Assembly: GCA_036502165.1 (NCBI GenBank) | Contig: DASXZC010000506.1 | Span: forward strand, 1-12,457 | From: F-183 sp036502165 | GTDB taxonomy: Bacteria; Acidobacteriota; Terriglobia; Bryobacterales; Bryobacteraceae | DNA length: 12,457 bases | Direction of reading: 5' to 3' | In this document: positions 6,666-12,457 of the stretch, piece by piece | Numbering within the stretch: the stretch's first letter is position 1 | How the letters are laid out: each line of letters begins with the position of its first letter | Notes under the pieces: model-generated | The model's input: only the letters and a program-made list of their open reading frames with translations | What the model was told of the DNA's origin: nothing | Databases searched by the model: none | Translations under genes and position numbers: made by a program

Positions 6666-9293
6666 TCAGTCGTGGCGAAGCGCGACCATCGGATCGAGCC
6701 GTGCGGCGCGACGGGCGGGGAGCCAGCTCGCCAGAACTCCGACGGCGATCAACGTCGCGGTGACGCCGCCGATGATCCATGGGTCGTTGGGCTCGACTCC
6801 ATAGAGCATCGATTTGATGCCGCGAGTGGCGATGAGGCCGAAAGCGAGGCCGGTTGCGGCTCCGGCGAGGATCCACTTGAGCGATTGGTTGAGGACGAGA
6901 GAGCGTACGTTCGAGGGGGTCGCGCCGAGTGCCATGCGGACGCCGAGTTCCTGGGTGCGTTGAACGACCAGATACGAGACAACACCAGCGAGTCCGATGG
7001 CGGCGAGCGCAAGAGCGATCGCAGCGAACAGCGCGAGCAGCATGGCGTTGAATCGGGGGCGCGCCGCAAGTTGACGGACTTCAGTATCAAGAGATTGGAT
7101 TTCGACCGGGATCTTCGGATCGAGGCGATTGATCTCGGCGCGAATCAGCGGAGCGATGGCACGAACATCGCTCGACGTGCGGATGATGACATACATGCGG
7201 CCGCGGTCCCAGGTGCCGTTCGCGGGTCGTGGCAGTTGAATTCCGCGGGTACGGAGGAGCACGTAATATTCGGGGGCATTCGAATCGAATAATCCGCCGT
7301 TGCGGGCGTTGCGTGCGACTCCGACAATCGTGAACCACTCGCCATTGCCGCCGGGGCGGATGCGTTTGCCGACTGCAGTGCCGGAAGGATAGAGGCGATG
7401 GGCGAGGGCTTCATCGACGATGATGAGTCCTTCAGTCGAGTTGCGATCTTCCTCGGTGAACGGGCGTCCGCGGACGATGGGGATCCGCAGGGCGTTGAAG
7501 TAGACGGGCGTGATGTTGCGGACGTTGACCATGCCTCCGGTGGGGGCACGCTGGTCGAGGGGTTGGCCTTCCTTTTCGATTCGCGAAAGGATCATGGCCT
7601 CGTTATGGGTGGCGGGTGGAACCGAGGTCGAGAGTGCGACCGCCGCCGCACCGGGCATGTGCTTGAGGCGGTCTTCAAGCTGCAGGTAAAACGCCTGCTT
7701 CTTTTCGAGCGTCGGGTAACGCTGGTCGTTCAATGCGACGTGTGTGAACAGAATCTGGCCGGTATCGACGCCGAGATCGATTTGTTGAATGCGCCAGAGG
7801 CTTTGGATCAACAGTCCAGAGCCGGCGAGAAGCACGAGCGAGATGGCGATTTGTGCGGCGGCGAGAGTCTGGCGCAACCAATCCTTGCGCACGCCAGTGG
7901 CGCGGGTTCCGGTGAGCGATTCGGGCGAAGGAAGCCGCAGGGCCGGGGCGAGGCCGGCGAGCGTGCCTGCGAGAACCGAAAGAGCCAATGCAAAGCTGAG
8001 CACGCGCAAGTCGATGGAGGCTGTTGCGAGCAGCGGAACGCCTTGCGGTGCGAGGCCGCGGAAGATCGCGAGCAGCAGATATCCGAGTCCGACGCCGGCG
8101 ATGCCGGCGGCTCCGCTGAGGAATAGATTTTCGGTGAGTGTCTGGCGGAGCAGGCGCGTGCGACTGGCGCCGATCGCGGCCCGGACGGCCATTTCGCGTT
8201 CACGGGTAGCGCCGCGGGCAAGCATCAGGTTCGCGACGTTGGCGCAGGCGACGAGCAGCACTCCTAAGACCGAGCCGAGCAGGACAAGCGAAGCTGTTCG
8301 GAAGTCGCGTACCTGGCGCTCGCGGAAGCCGGATACTTTGAGATTCACTTCCTTGCGGAATTGCGGCGGGACGTAGTCCATTGCGTGGTTGAACAATGGG
8401 CGCAACGATTCGCGAACCTGATCCACGGTGGCGCCCGGTTTCATGCGCCCGAAGACGCCGAGGATCACCATCACCTGCCTGGTCAGTTGCCGCTTCACAT
8501 CCATTTGGAGGGGGACGAGCCAATCGACCTGGCGCAGGCCGGGGAACTCGAAGCGTTTGGGAAGTACGCCGATGACTTCGCGCTTTTGGCCATCCATTTC
8601 GACGAGGTGTCCGATGACGGGCGCGCCGCCGAAGTGGCCTTGCCAGAGTTCATAAGAGATGAGACCTACGGGGCGCGCGTTGGGGACGTCCTCGTCTTTC
8701 GTGAAGCCGCGGCCCATGAACGGCTGGATTCCGAACAGGTTGAGGAATGTGGATTCGACGACTCCGCAGGTCAGGCGAACGGGTTCGCCTTCGGTGAGAT
8801 CGCAGTTGCGTGTGCCTTCGACGGCCGCCCAGCTTTCGATGGCCGATGGTTTGTCGCGCCACTCGATGTAGTCGGGCCCGAGCAGCCATTCGCTGGGCTG
8901 GATGGGCGCGGACATTCCGACGGAGACGATCTGGTCGGCATTCTTGTACGGTAGCGGCCGGAAGAGGAGGGGATCGACGACGCTGAACACGGCGGTCACG
9001 GCACCGATGCCGAGGGCGAGGGCGACCACTGATGCGAGCGTGAAGCCGGGCGTGCGAGTGAAAGTGCGGGCGGCGTAGGCGAGGTCCTGGCGAAGGCCGT
9101 CGAGCCAGATTGGAATTCGCATGGTGCGCATCTCCTCTTGCGTTTGGGTGACGTTGCCGAATTGGCGGCGGGCAGCGGTTGGGTTCGTTTTGTCGAGTTC
9201 CGCACGGCGGTCGAGATGATACGCGAGCTCCTCACGGAGTTCGGCATCAGGGTCGCGGCGCCGTGAAAGCCAACGGCTGAGAGGATTCTTCAT
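6666..9293 (-). CDS. ADOP-type two-module MacB/FtsX-like permease
   Basis: The 875-residue product is an acidobacterial-type duplicated orphan permease. These proteins resemble two fused MacB/FtsX permeases and have no adjacent ATPase gene. Residues 1-60 are the ADOP N-terminal part (DPDAELREELAYHLD, then QFGNVTQTQEEMR). TM1 is about 84-107 with the typical TPGFTLASVVALALGIG and is followed by a MacB-like periplasmic domain (about 110-330). The first FtsX core has helices near 334-358, 390-412 and 431-452, with ANLMLARGATREREMAVRAA between. A second module begins with a helix near 476-498, then a periplasmic domain. It ends with helices near 750-777, 807-823 and 838-857, RTQELGVRMALGAT, and the final ARRAARLDPMVALRHD. 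Start ATG 9293 overlaps the padR stop as ATGA and gives the family N-terminus; the frame extends upstream inside padR but is not family-like. Substrate unknown; export or mechanotransmission across the periplasm is inferred from MacB. Confidence 0.93.
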   Translation of the reverse strand: MKNPLSRWLSRRRDPDAELREELAYHLDRRAELDKTNPTAARRQFGNVTQTQEEMRTMRIPIWLDGLRQDLAYAARTFTRTPGFTLASVVALALGIGAVTAVFSVVDPLLFRPLPYKNADQIVSVGMSAPIQPSEWLLGPDYIEWRDKPSAIESWAAVEGTRNCDLTEGEPVRLTCGVVESTFLNLFGIQPFMGRGFTKDEDVPNARPVGLISYELWQGHFGGAPVIGHLVEMDGQKREVIGVLPKRFEFPGLRQVDWLVPLQMDVKRQLTRQVMVILGVFGRMKPGATVDQVRESLRPLFNHAMDYVPPQFRKEVNLKVSGFRERQVRDFRTASLVLLGSVLGVLLVACANVANLMLARGATREREMAVRAAIGASRTRLLRQTLTENLFLSGAAGIAGVGLGYLLLAIFRGLAPQGVPLLATASIDLRVLSFALALSVLAGTLAGLAPALRLPSPESLTGTRATGVRKDWLRQTLAAAQIAISLVLLAGSGLLIQSLWRIQQIDLGVDTGQILFTHVALNDQRYPTLEKKQAFYLQLEDRLKHMPGAAAVALSTSVPPATHNEAMILSRIEKEGQPLDQRAPTGGMVNVRNITPVYFNALRIPIVRGRPFTEEDRNSTEGLIIVDEALAHRLYPSGTAVGKRIRPGGNGEWFTIVGVARNARNGGLFDSNAPEYYVLLRTRGIQLPRPANGTWDRGRMYVIIRTSSDVRAIAPLIRAEINRLDPKIPVEIQSLDTEVRQLAARPRFNAMLLALFAAIALALAAIGLAGVVSYLVVQRTQELGVRMALGATPSNVRSLVLNQSLKWILAGAATGLAFGLIATRGIKSMLYGVEPNDPWIIGGVTATLIAVGVLASWLPARRAARLDPMVALRHD

Positions 9294-9610
9294 GCGAAGC
9301 GCAGCACTTTCTTGACGCCCTTGCGCAGTGTTTCCCACGACTCCGTTTGCGCGGCGAGCGCTTGCCGGCCTTGCGGCGTCAACTTGTAATATCGCGCGCG
9401 GCGGCCGTTTTCCGAGACCTTCCATTCGGCATCGACGAGCTTGTCGCGATCGAGCCGGTGCAGGGCGGGGTACAGCGAACCTTCCTCCACTTTGAGGAGT
9501 CCGTCGGAGACTTCCTGGATGTGGAGCGTGATGCCGAAGCCGTGGTTGGGGCCGCGCTCGAGCGTTTTCAAAATGAGCAGGTCGATGGTGCCTTGCAGAT
9601 TGTTGGTCAT
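9290..9610 (-). CDS. PadR-family transcriptional regulator
   Basis: The 106-residue product is a short PadR protein: a winged-helix DNA-binding domain (about 7-85) and a C-terminal dimerisation helix. Hallmarks are GTIDLLILKTLERGPNHGFGI at 7-27 and EEGSLYPALHRLDRDKLV at 42-59 (recognition helix; EEGSLYPAL is nearly invariant). The wing is at 60-79 with NGRRARYYKLTPQG. It is the usual first gene of PadR-ADOP pairs and here overlaps the permease gene by 4 bases (ATGA), so the two are co-transcribed and probably coupled in translation. A strong-looking promoter and a perfect inverted repeat lie in the 80 bases upstream, which suggests that it represses its own operon until a ligand releases it. 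The ligand is not known. ATG 9610 is the natural start (MTNNLQGTIDLL). Confidence 0.95.
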   Translation of the reverse strand: MTNNLQGTIDLLILKTLERGPNHGFGITLHIQEVSDGLLKVEEGSLYPALHRLDRDKLVDAEWKVSENGRRARYYKLTPQGRQALAAQTESWETLRKGVKKVLRFA

Positions 9611-9626
9611 GAAGGTTCGTGGCGAT

Positions 9627-9648
9627 TTACCCTAATGTTCTAGGGTAA
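9627..9648. promoter_or_regulatory. Perfect inverted repeat, likely PadR operator
   Basis: TTACCCTA-N6-TAGGGTAA is a perfect 8-bp inverted repeat lying between the predicted transcription start (about 9655) and the padR ATG (9610). The two-fold symmetry, AT-rich ends and position fit an autoregulatory site for the dimeric PadR encoded next to it. An RNA hairpin in the 5' leader is the alternative, but it lacks a T run. Confidence 0.65.
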
Positions 9649-9661
9649 GGATCTAGGAAAG

Positions 9662-9690
9662 AGCATACTCTCTTTGGAGGGTCGCGTCAA
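9662..9690 (-). promoter_or_regulatory. Sigma-70-type promoter of the padR-permease operon
   Basis: On the minus strand -35 TTGACG (9690-9685) and -10 TATGCT (9667-9662) are separated by exactly 17 bases. Transcription would begin near 9655, about 45 bases before the padR ATG. This is the best promoter match in the window. Confidence 0.7.
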
Positions 9691-9704
9691 GGGTGCGGCG
9701 GCTG

Positions 9705-9710
9705 TATACT
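9705..9710 (+). promoter_or_regulatory. -10 box of the LytTR regulator gene
   Basis: TATACT matches the consensus -10 at five of six positions and ends 7 bases before GTG 9718. Transcription would therefore begin at or next to the start codon. No clear -35 lies 17 bases upstream. The element is divergent from the padR promoter, with the two -10 boxes about 40 bases apart. Confidence 0.55.
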
Positions 9711-9717
9711 ATAGCAA

Positions 9718-10536
9718 GTGATCACCGGGAAATCCGCGATACCGGCCGCCACAATCAGTGTTGTTCTTGTCGACGACGAGAAGCTCGCCCGAGAAGAACT
9801 GTCTTATCTGTTGAGAGATTTCGGCGATATTGAAGTCGTCGGCTCGGGTGAGAACGGCCTCGACGCGATGCGTCTGATCGAGAATCTCGAGCCCGACGTT
9901 GTGTTCCTCGACGTGCAGATGCCGGGGCTGGATGGGCTCGGCGTGATCCGCAAACTGCGCGAGCGCGACATCCCGCAGCCGTATTTTATCCTCGCGACGG
10001 CTTATGATCAATACGCGGTTGAAGCGTTCCGGCTCGAGGCGCTCGACTATTTGTTGAAGCCGGTCGAGAAGGAGCGTCTCTCGGAGACACTCGATCGTGC
10101 GCGGCGTTATCTGGCGACTCCGGCGCCGGCGACGGGCGGCGCGGGTATTGCTGAGGCACCTGATGAGCAGCCGCATGAACGCGCGCACGAAACGACGGTC
10201 CGCAACAAGCTGGTGGTGCGCAGCAACAACCGGAATCTGATCATCGACGCGCGCGACCTGGTGTATGCGACGATCGACGACGGAATCATCACGGCGGTCA
10301 CGACGGTGGCCGAGGGGCTGCTGAACTACAAGACGCTCGAGGAGTTGCAGTCGAATCTCGATGGGGAGTCGTTCTGGCGCGCGCACCGGTCGTACCTTGT
10401 GAACATCCATCGGATCCGCGAAGTGGTGCCATGGTTCAACTCGAGCTTCCAGCTCAAGATGGATGACAAGAAACAGACCGAGATCCCGGTGAGCCGCGTG
10501 CAGACAAAGCGATTGCGCACGTTGTTCCGGTTGTAG
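9718..10536 (+). CDS. LytTR-family response regulator
   Basis: The 272-residue product has a receiver domain (about 13-130) with acidic pair D19/D20 (VLVDDEKLAREEL), phospho-acceptor D65 (FLDVQMPGLDG), T94 (ATAYDQYA) and K114 (LLKPV). A flexible Ala/Pro/Glu linker (130-160) joins it to a LytTR DNA-binding domain (161-272) with THEIR typical FWRAHRSYLVNIHRI (H223/R224) and EIPVSRVQTKRLRTLF. This is the AlgR/LytR class, which binds direct repeats upstream of targets after phosphorylation by a membrane sensor kinase, often of the LytS/YehU type. No kinase gene is in the window, so it is an orphan here. The start GTG 9718 is the only one between the -10 box and the receiver and has no ribosome site, consistent with leaderless translation. 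A hairpin terminator follows about 50 bases after the stop. Confidence 0.92.
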   Translation: MITGKSAIPAATISVVLVDDEKLAREELSYLLRDFGDIEVVGSGENGLDAMRLIENLEPDVVFLDVQMPGLDGLGVIRKLRERDIPQPYFILATAYDQYAVEAFRLEALDYLLKPVEKERLSETLDRARRYLATPAPATGGAGIAEAPDEQPHERAHETTVRNKLVVRSNNRNLIIDARDLVYATIDDGIITAVTTVAEGLLNYKTLEELQSNLDGESFWRAHRSYLVNIHRIREVVPWFNSSFQLKMDDKKQTEIPVSRVQTKRLRTLFRL

Positions 10537-10585
10537 CGCGCGCTCCGGCGGGCTTACTTAAATTGTCAAAGATCCACGGGTTCTT

Positions 10586-10605
10586 CGGGCCGTTTTGGCC
10601 CGTTT
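10586..10605 (+). terminator. Intrinsic terminator after the LytTR regulator gene
   Basis: CGGGCC-GTTTT-GGCCCG forms a 6-bp GC stem with a 5-base loop, followed by TTT. The T run is short, so efficiency may be modest. It lies between the regulator stop (10536) and the convergent gene ending at 10654. Confidence 0.6.
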
Positions 10606-10653
10606 CGCATGTACCCGAAATGCCGGATGGCTTCGTTTCGTTTTCCTGCTTTC

Positions 10654-11289
10654 TCACTCGATGTCGTCGTCATCGTCAACGTCTAACGGTGGCGGAGCGA
10701 TGAAGGCTTCGATCTGTTGGCGAAATGCATCGAGGCTGGCGCGCTGTTTGAGCGCCTTTGAATGGTTCTGTTTGATCGTTACTTTCGCAGTGTCGACGAG
10801 GATCGATTCAGCGTCTTTCCCGGGGTTCTGTTCGCTGTTCTTGCGCCAGAGGCACTCGGTCTGCAGGTGACGGAGTTCGGCCGACGCGCGGCGGTGGGAC
10901 GATTCATGCATCTTCTTGTAGCGATAGATGCGGTCGAGCTTGCGCGCGAGTTCGTCGTCGAGGAGGGCGTCGGCGAGTCGTTTCGAAAAGGCTTCGTTTT
11001 GAATATGCGCTTCGAGCTCGAAACAGCGCTGAAGGTTCCACTGGGCGTGGAGGATCAACTGGAAATGATGAGTTTGGGTTTCACCGACGGGCTTCAATTC
11101 CATCCAGAGCATGGATTTTAACTTGTCGAATGCGGGTTGCTCGTCGGGACGGATGAAGATCTTGGCGGCGGTGAGTCCGGTCGTGGTGGCGTTTCGGGAG
11201 GAGGCGGATTTGCCTTGCTCGGTGCGAGGGCCGGTGGAACGCTGGGCGTTCGAGCGATTGGCTTCGATTTGTACGGCGGAGGTTGCCAT
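10654..11289 (-). CDS. Protein of unknown function with N-terminal STGPRT motif
   Basis: The 211-residue product begins with IEANRSNAQRSTGPRT, then EQGKSASSRNATTTGLTA (8-41). I recognise this as the recurring 'ANRxNAxxSTGPRTxxGKxxSxxNAxxxGLTA' opening of uncharacterised proteins common in Acidobacteria and Planctomycetes; their function is not known to me. The middle (about 50-150) is predicted helical and highly charged, with many His/Arg/Glu and no signal peptide or membrane helix. The protein ends in an acidic tail (DVDDDDDIE). The basic, Ser/Thr/Gly-rich head and acidic tail would suit nucleic-acid or protein binding, but that is speculation. The start ATG 11289 is preceded by AAAGGA about 9 bases upstream, a plausible ribosome site. 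It stands alone, converging on the LytTR gene and divergent from the genes at the right end. Confidence 0.8.
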   Translation of the reverse strand: MATSAVQIEANRSNAQRSTGPRTEQGKSASSRNATTTGLTAAKIFIRPDEQPAFDKLKSMLWMELKPVGETQTHHFQLILHAQWNLQRCFELEAHIQNEAFSKRLADALLDDELARKLDRIYRYKKMHESSHRRASAELRHLQTECLWRKNSEQNPGKDAESILVDTAKVTIKQNHSKALKQRASLDAFRQQIEAFIAPPPLDVDDDDDIE

Positions 11290-11530
11290 TTGAGGGATCC
11301 TTTCTGGGGACGGCGCACTTTGAGCGGCGGCGTCCTGTCGTCCTATTGGGCACCCTTGATGGGTTGGAGATATCCTGCTTTATGCGGCAAAGAGTCCGGA
11401 CGGATTGATTTGTTTGGCGTTATCAAATTTCTAGAGTGAGTGAGCGCCCATTTTGCGGTGCGAGAGATCCGAGAAGCCTGAAGGGTGAGGGCGGAGTTCC
11501 CTTGGGAGTTTTGATATATTGCTGATCGCG
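11290..11530. other. Non-coding stretch, nothing recognised except the 5' regions of flanking genes
   Basis: These 241 bases separate two divergent transcription units. No open frame resembles a protein, and I see no tRNA, repeat family or riboswitch. The right edge holds an extended -10 box; the left edge holds the ribosome site of the minus-strand gene. Confidence 0.5.
11512..11520 (+). promoter_or_regulatory. Extended -10 box before the small ORF
   Basis: TGATATATT fits an extended -10 (TG-n-TATATT). It ends 10 bases before ATG 11531, so the transcript would have only a few bases of leader. No -35 is apparent, as is common with extended -10 promoters. Confidence 0.4.
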
Positions 11531-11713
11531 ATGTTGCCAAGGTTGATTCTGACTGCGGCTGTTTGTTTAGAGACCGCTGCCCTTGACGGCAGCAGGCGAA
11601 AAGCTGGAGTTCGAGGTTGCGCCGTAAAGCCAACGAAGATGTGGGACTCCTGGACGGGCGATCCGAATAAGGATCTCGACTATGTTTTTAAGTCGATTGG
11701 ACGTGAGAATTAA
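11531..11713 (+). CDS. Small ORF of unknown function, uncertain
   Basis: A 60-residue frame starts at ATG 11531. It has a weakly hydrophobic N-terminus (LPRLILTAAVCLETAAL), a basic middle, and a polar C-terminal part (KMWDSWTGDPNKDLDYVF, then KSIGREN). An in-frame TTG at 11519 with GGGAG 10 bases upstream is an alternative start. In favour of a real gene are the -10 box just upstream and the strong ribosome site of the next gene, which overlaps its stop codon. Against it are the small size, the absence of any family I know, and the lack of a ribosome site at the ATG. The C-terminal half looks more protein-like than the N-terminal half, so it might instead be the tail of a decayed gene. Confidence 0.4.
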   Translation: MLPRLILTAAVCLETAALDGSRRKAGVRGCAVKPTKMWDSWTGDPNKDLDYVFKSIGREN

Positions 11714-11719
11714 AGGAGG
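11712..11719 (+). promoter_or_regulatory. Strong Shine-Dalgarno that selects a TTG start
   Basis: AAAGGAGG is the best ribosome site in the window. It lies 4 bases before TTG 11724 and overlaps the stop of the small ORF. It decides the start of the secreted protein downstream, against an in-frame ATG at 11682 and GTG at 11703 that have no such site. Confidence 0.7.
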
Positions 11720-11723
11720 TCAG

Positions 11724-12359
11724 TTGCGCAGTCTCATTTTGGCGCTCGGCGCTTGCGCTCTCGGGAGTGTGTCGCACGCGGAGGCGGCGCGGGACGTTTC
11801 CGTCTTGGTCTTTGATCGCGGCGTTCAGAAAGCAGAGATCTGTAAGTCGATAACAGGATTCAGCCTTGTCACGGGTGGGCCGGGGAGGGTCGATTACAAA
11901 GATAGATTTGTCGGGTGCCGCGGGACAGGCGTTCCCTTCGGCCGATATCACGTTCGCTTTATCGGAGACTCCCTAGCCCCGAACCGGGATTTCGACTGCG
12001 TGGTCACGGCGGAGAGGTCGGCGTGCATTATTACAGCAGATCGAGGGGACGTGCGCGTAGATCAACCGATGCTCGTGAGCGTCCGTGGGGTTAGGCCGGA
12101 GGACAAGGCGATTCTGATCTTCAGAAGCGTTTTTCCGGTTGAGACGCCATGGTCAAGCGCGGTGTCCGTGGGTCCGGATATGCAAACATCCATCCAAACA
12201 GACTGGTTGGATCTGACGGTGACGGCCGTGGTGAACGGTGAAGTTATTGGGACGGCATCTATGGATCGACGGCGGTCACTGAATCGATTTACTGTTTCTA
12301 TCGACCCCGTCCGAAGGGTCCTCAGCGCAGAGCCGGAAACGCCTTCGACGGTCCAGTGA
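11724..12359 (+). CDS. Secreted protein of unknown function
   Basis: The 211-residue product starts at TTG 11724 and begins with a textbook signal peptide, (M)RSLILALGACALGSVSHAEA, cleaved after AEA by inference. The mature part looks like a beta-rich domain: short hydrophobic strands such as VSVLVFDRG, VPFGRYHVRFIG, MLVSVRG, AILIFRSVF and LDLTVTAVVNGEV, alternating with polar turns. Four cysteines follow the signal peptide (EICKS, VGCRG, FDCVV, SACII), enough for two disulfides in the first half. The run after the third is a second strand-like segment. No catalytic motif or known family is visible. A carboxypeptidase-regulatory or Ig-like fold is possible from the strand pattern and 'VPFGRYHV', which recalls the 'lp.G.Y.l' turn of such domains, but this is a guess. 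The next 98 bases to the window edge hold nothing I can identify. Confidence 0.7.
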   Translation: MRSLILALGACALGSVSHAEAARDVSVLVFDRGVQKAEICKSITGFSLVTGGPGRVDYKDRFVGCRGTGVPFGRYHVRFIGDSLAPNRDFDCVVTAERSACIITADRGDVRVDQPMLVSVRGVRPEDKAILIFRSVFPVETPWSSAVSVGPDMQTSIQTDWLDLTVTAVVNGEVIGTASMDRRRSLNRFTVSIDPVRRVLSAEPETPSTVQ

Positions 12360-12457
12360 AAGGGGCGCACAAGTCAATGGGGAGAGAGAGTGAGGCCGGT
12401 TGTGACAGCGAGTTGGGGAGCTCAATCGCGGGTTGTTGAATGTTTATGTTTTTCGAA

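Noticed and set aside
7398..8126. Plus-strand open frame of 242 codons inside the ADOP permease gene
   Set aside because: Composition is that of a complementary frame and the permease family match covers the region fully.
9294..9425. Upstream in-frame extension of the ADOP permease
   Set aside because: It runs inside padR; ATG 9293 gives the normal MKN...RRRDPDAELREEL start with an ATGA overlap.
11682..11723. ATG 11682 as start of the secreted protein
   Set aside because: No ribosome site and a charged extension before the signal peptide; TTG 11724 has AAAGGAGG and a cleaner signal peptide.
12360..12457. Possible beginning of another gene at the right edge
   Set aside because: No start with a ribosome site and no protein-like frame in the 98 bases.
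1..12457. CRISPR arrays, tRNA or rRNA genes, insertion sequences, prophage genes
   Set aside because: None of the expected repeats, cloverleaf-like segments, transposase motifs or phage genes was seen when reading both strands by eye.

Overview
The window looks like chromosomal DNA of a GC-rich Gram-negative bacterium, most likely an acidobacterium of the Solibacter/Bryobacter type. That is an inference. It rests mainly on a PadR repressor joined to a large two-module MacB/FtsX-like permease (the arrangement described as ADOP, acidobacterial duplicated orphan permease). A GldG-like/DUF4340 pair and a protein with an 'NA-x-x-STGPRT-x-x-GK' N-terminus fit the same picture. No phage, insertion sequence, CRISPR array, tRNA or rRNA was seen.

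Left third, plus strand (1-3960): the C-terminal end of a GldG-like ABC-transporter auxiliary protein, a DUF4340 exported protein, nicotinate phosphoribosyltransferase (pncB) and nicotinamidase (pncA), all tightly packed, then a decayed GNAT acetyltransferase. pncA and pncB together convert nicotinamide to nicotinate to nicotinate mononucleotide, the salvage entry to NAD. All key residues of both enzymes are present. The GNAT remnant has lost its acetyl-CoA-binding centre and changes frame.

Middle (3999-5872): a CpsB/YwqE-type PHP-fold phosphatase on the plus strand meets, tail to tail with a 4-base overlap, a response regulator whose output is a PP2C/SpoIIE (RsbU-like) phosphatase on the minus strand.

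Right-centre, minus strand (9690 down to 5991): a well-formed promoter and a perfect 8-bp inverted repeat precede padR. padR overlaps the ADOP permease gene by ATGA, and the permease is followed almost at once by a small secreted cysteine protein that appears to be an internal duplication. Divergent from padR is an orphan LytTR-family response regulator whose GTG start lies right behind a strong -10 box, suggesting a leaderless mRNA.

Right end (10586-12457): a hairpin terminator, a minus-strand protein of the STGPRT-motif family of unknown function, a sparse 240-base gap, then a small uncertain ORF and a secreted protein of unknown function that starts with TTG behind a strong Shine-Dalgarno.

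Most of the window is ordinary. The parts worth a second look are the padR promoter/operator, the recurring very short or absent leaders, the palindrome at the cpsB-like start, the duplicated cysteine protein, and the two unrecognised gene products at the right end. I saw no convincing new multi-gene defence or biosynthetic system.
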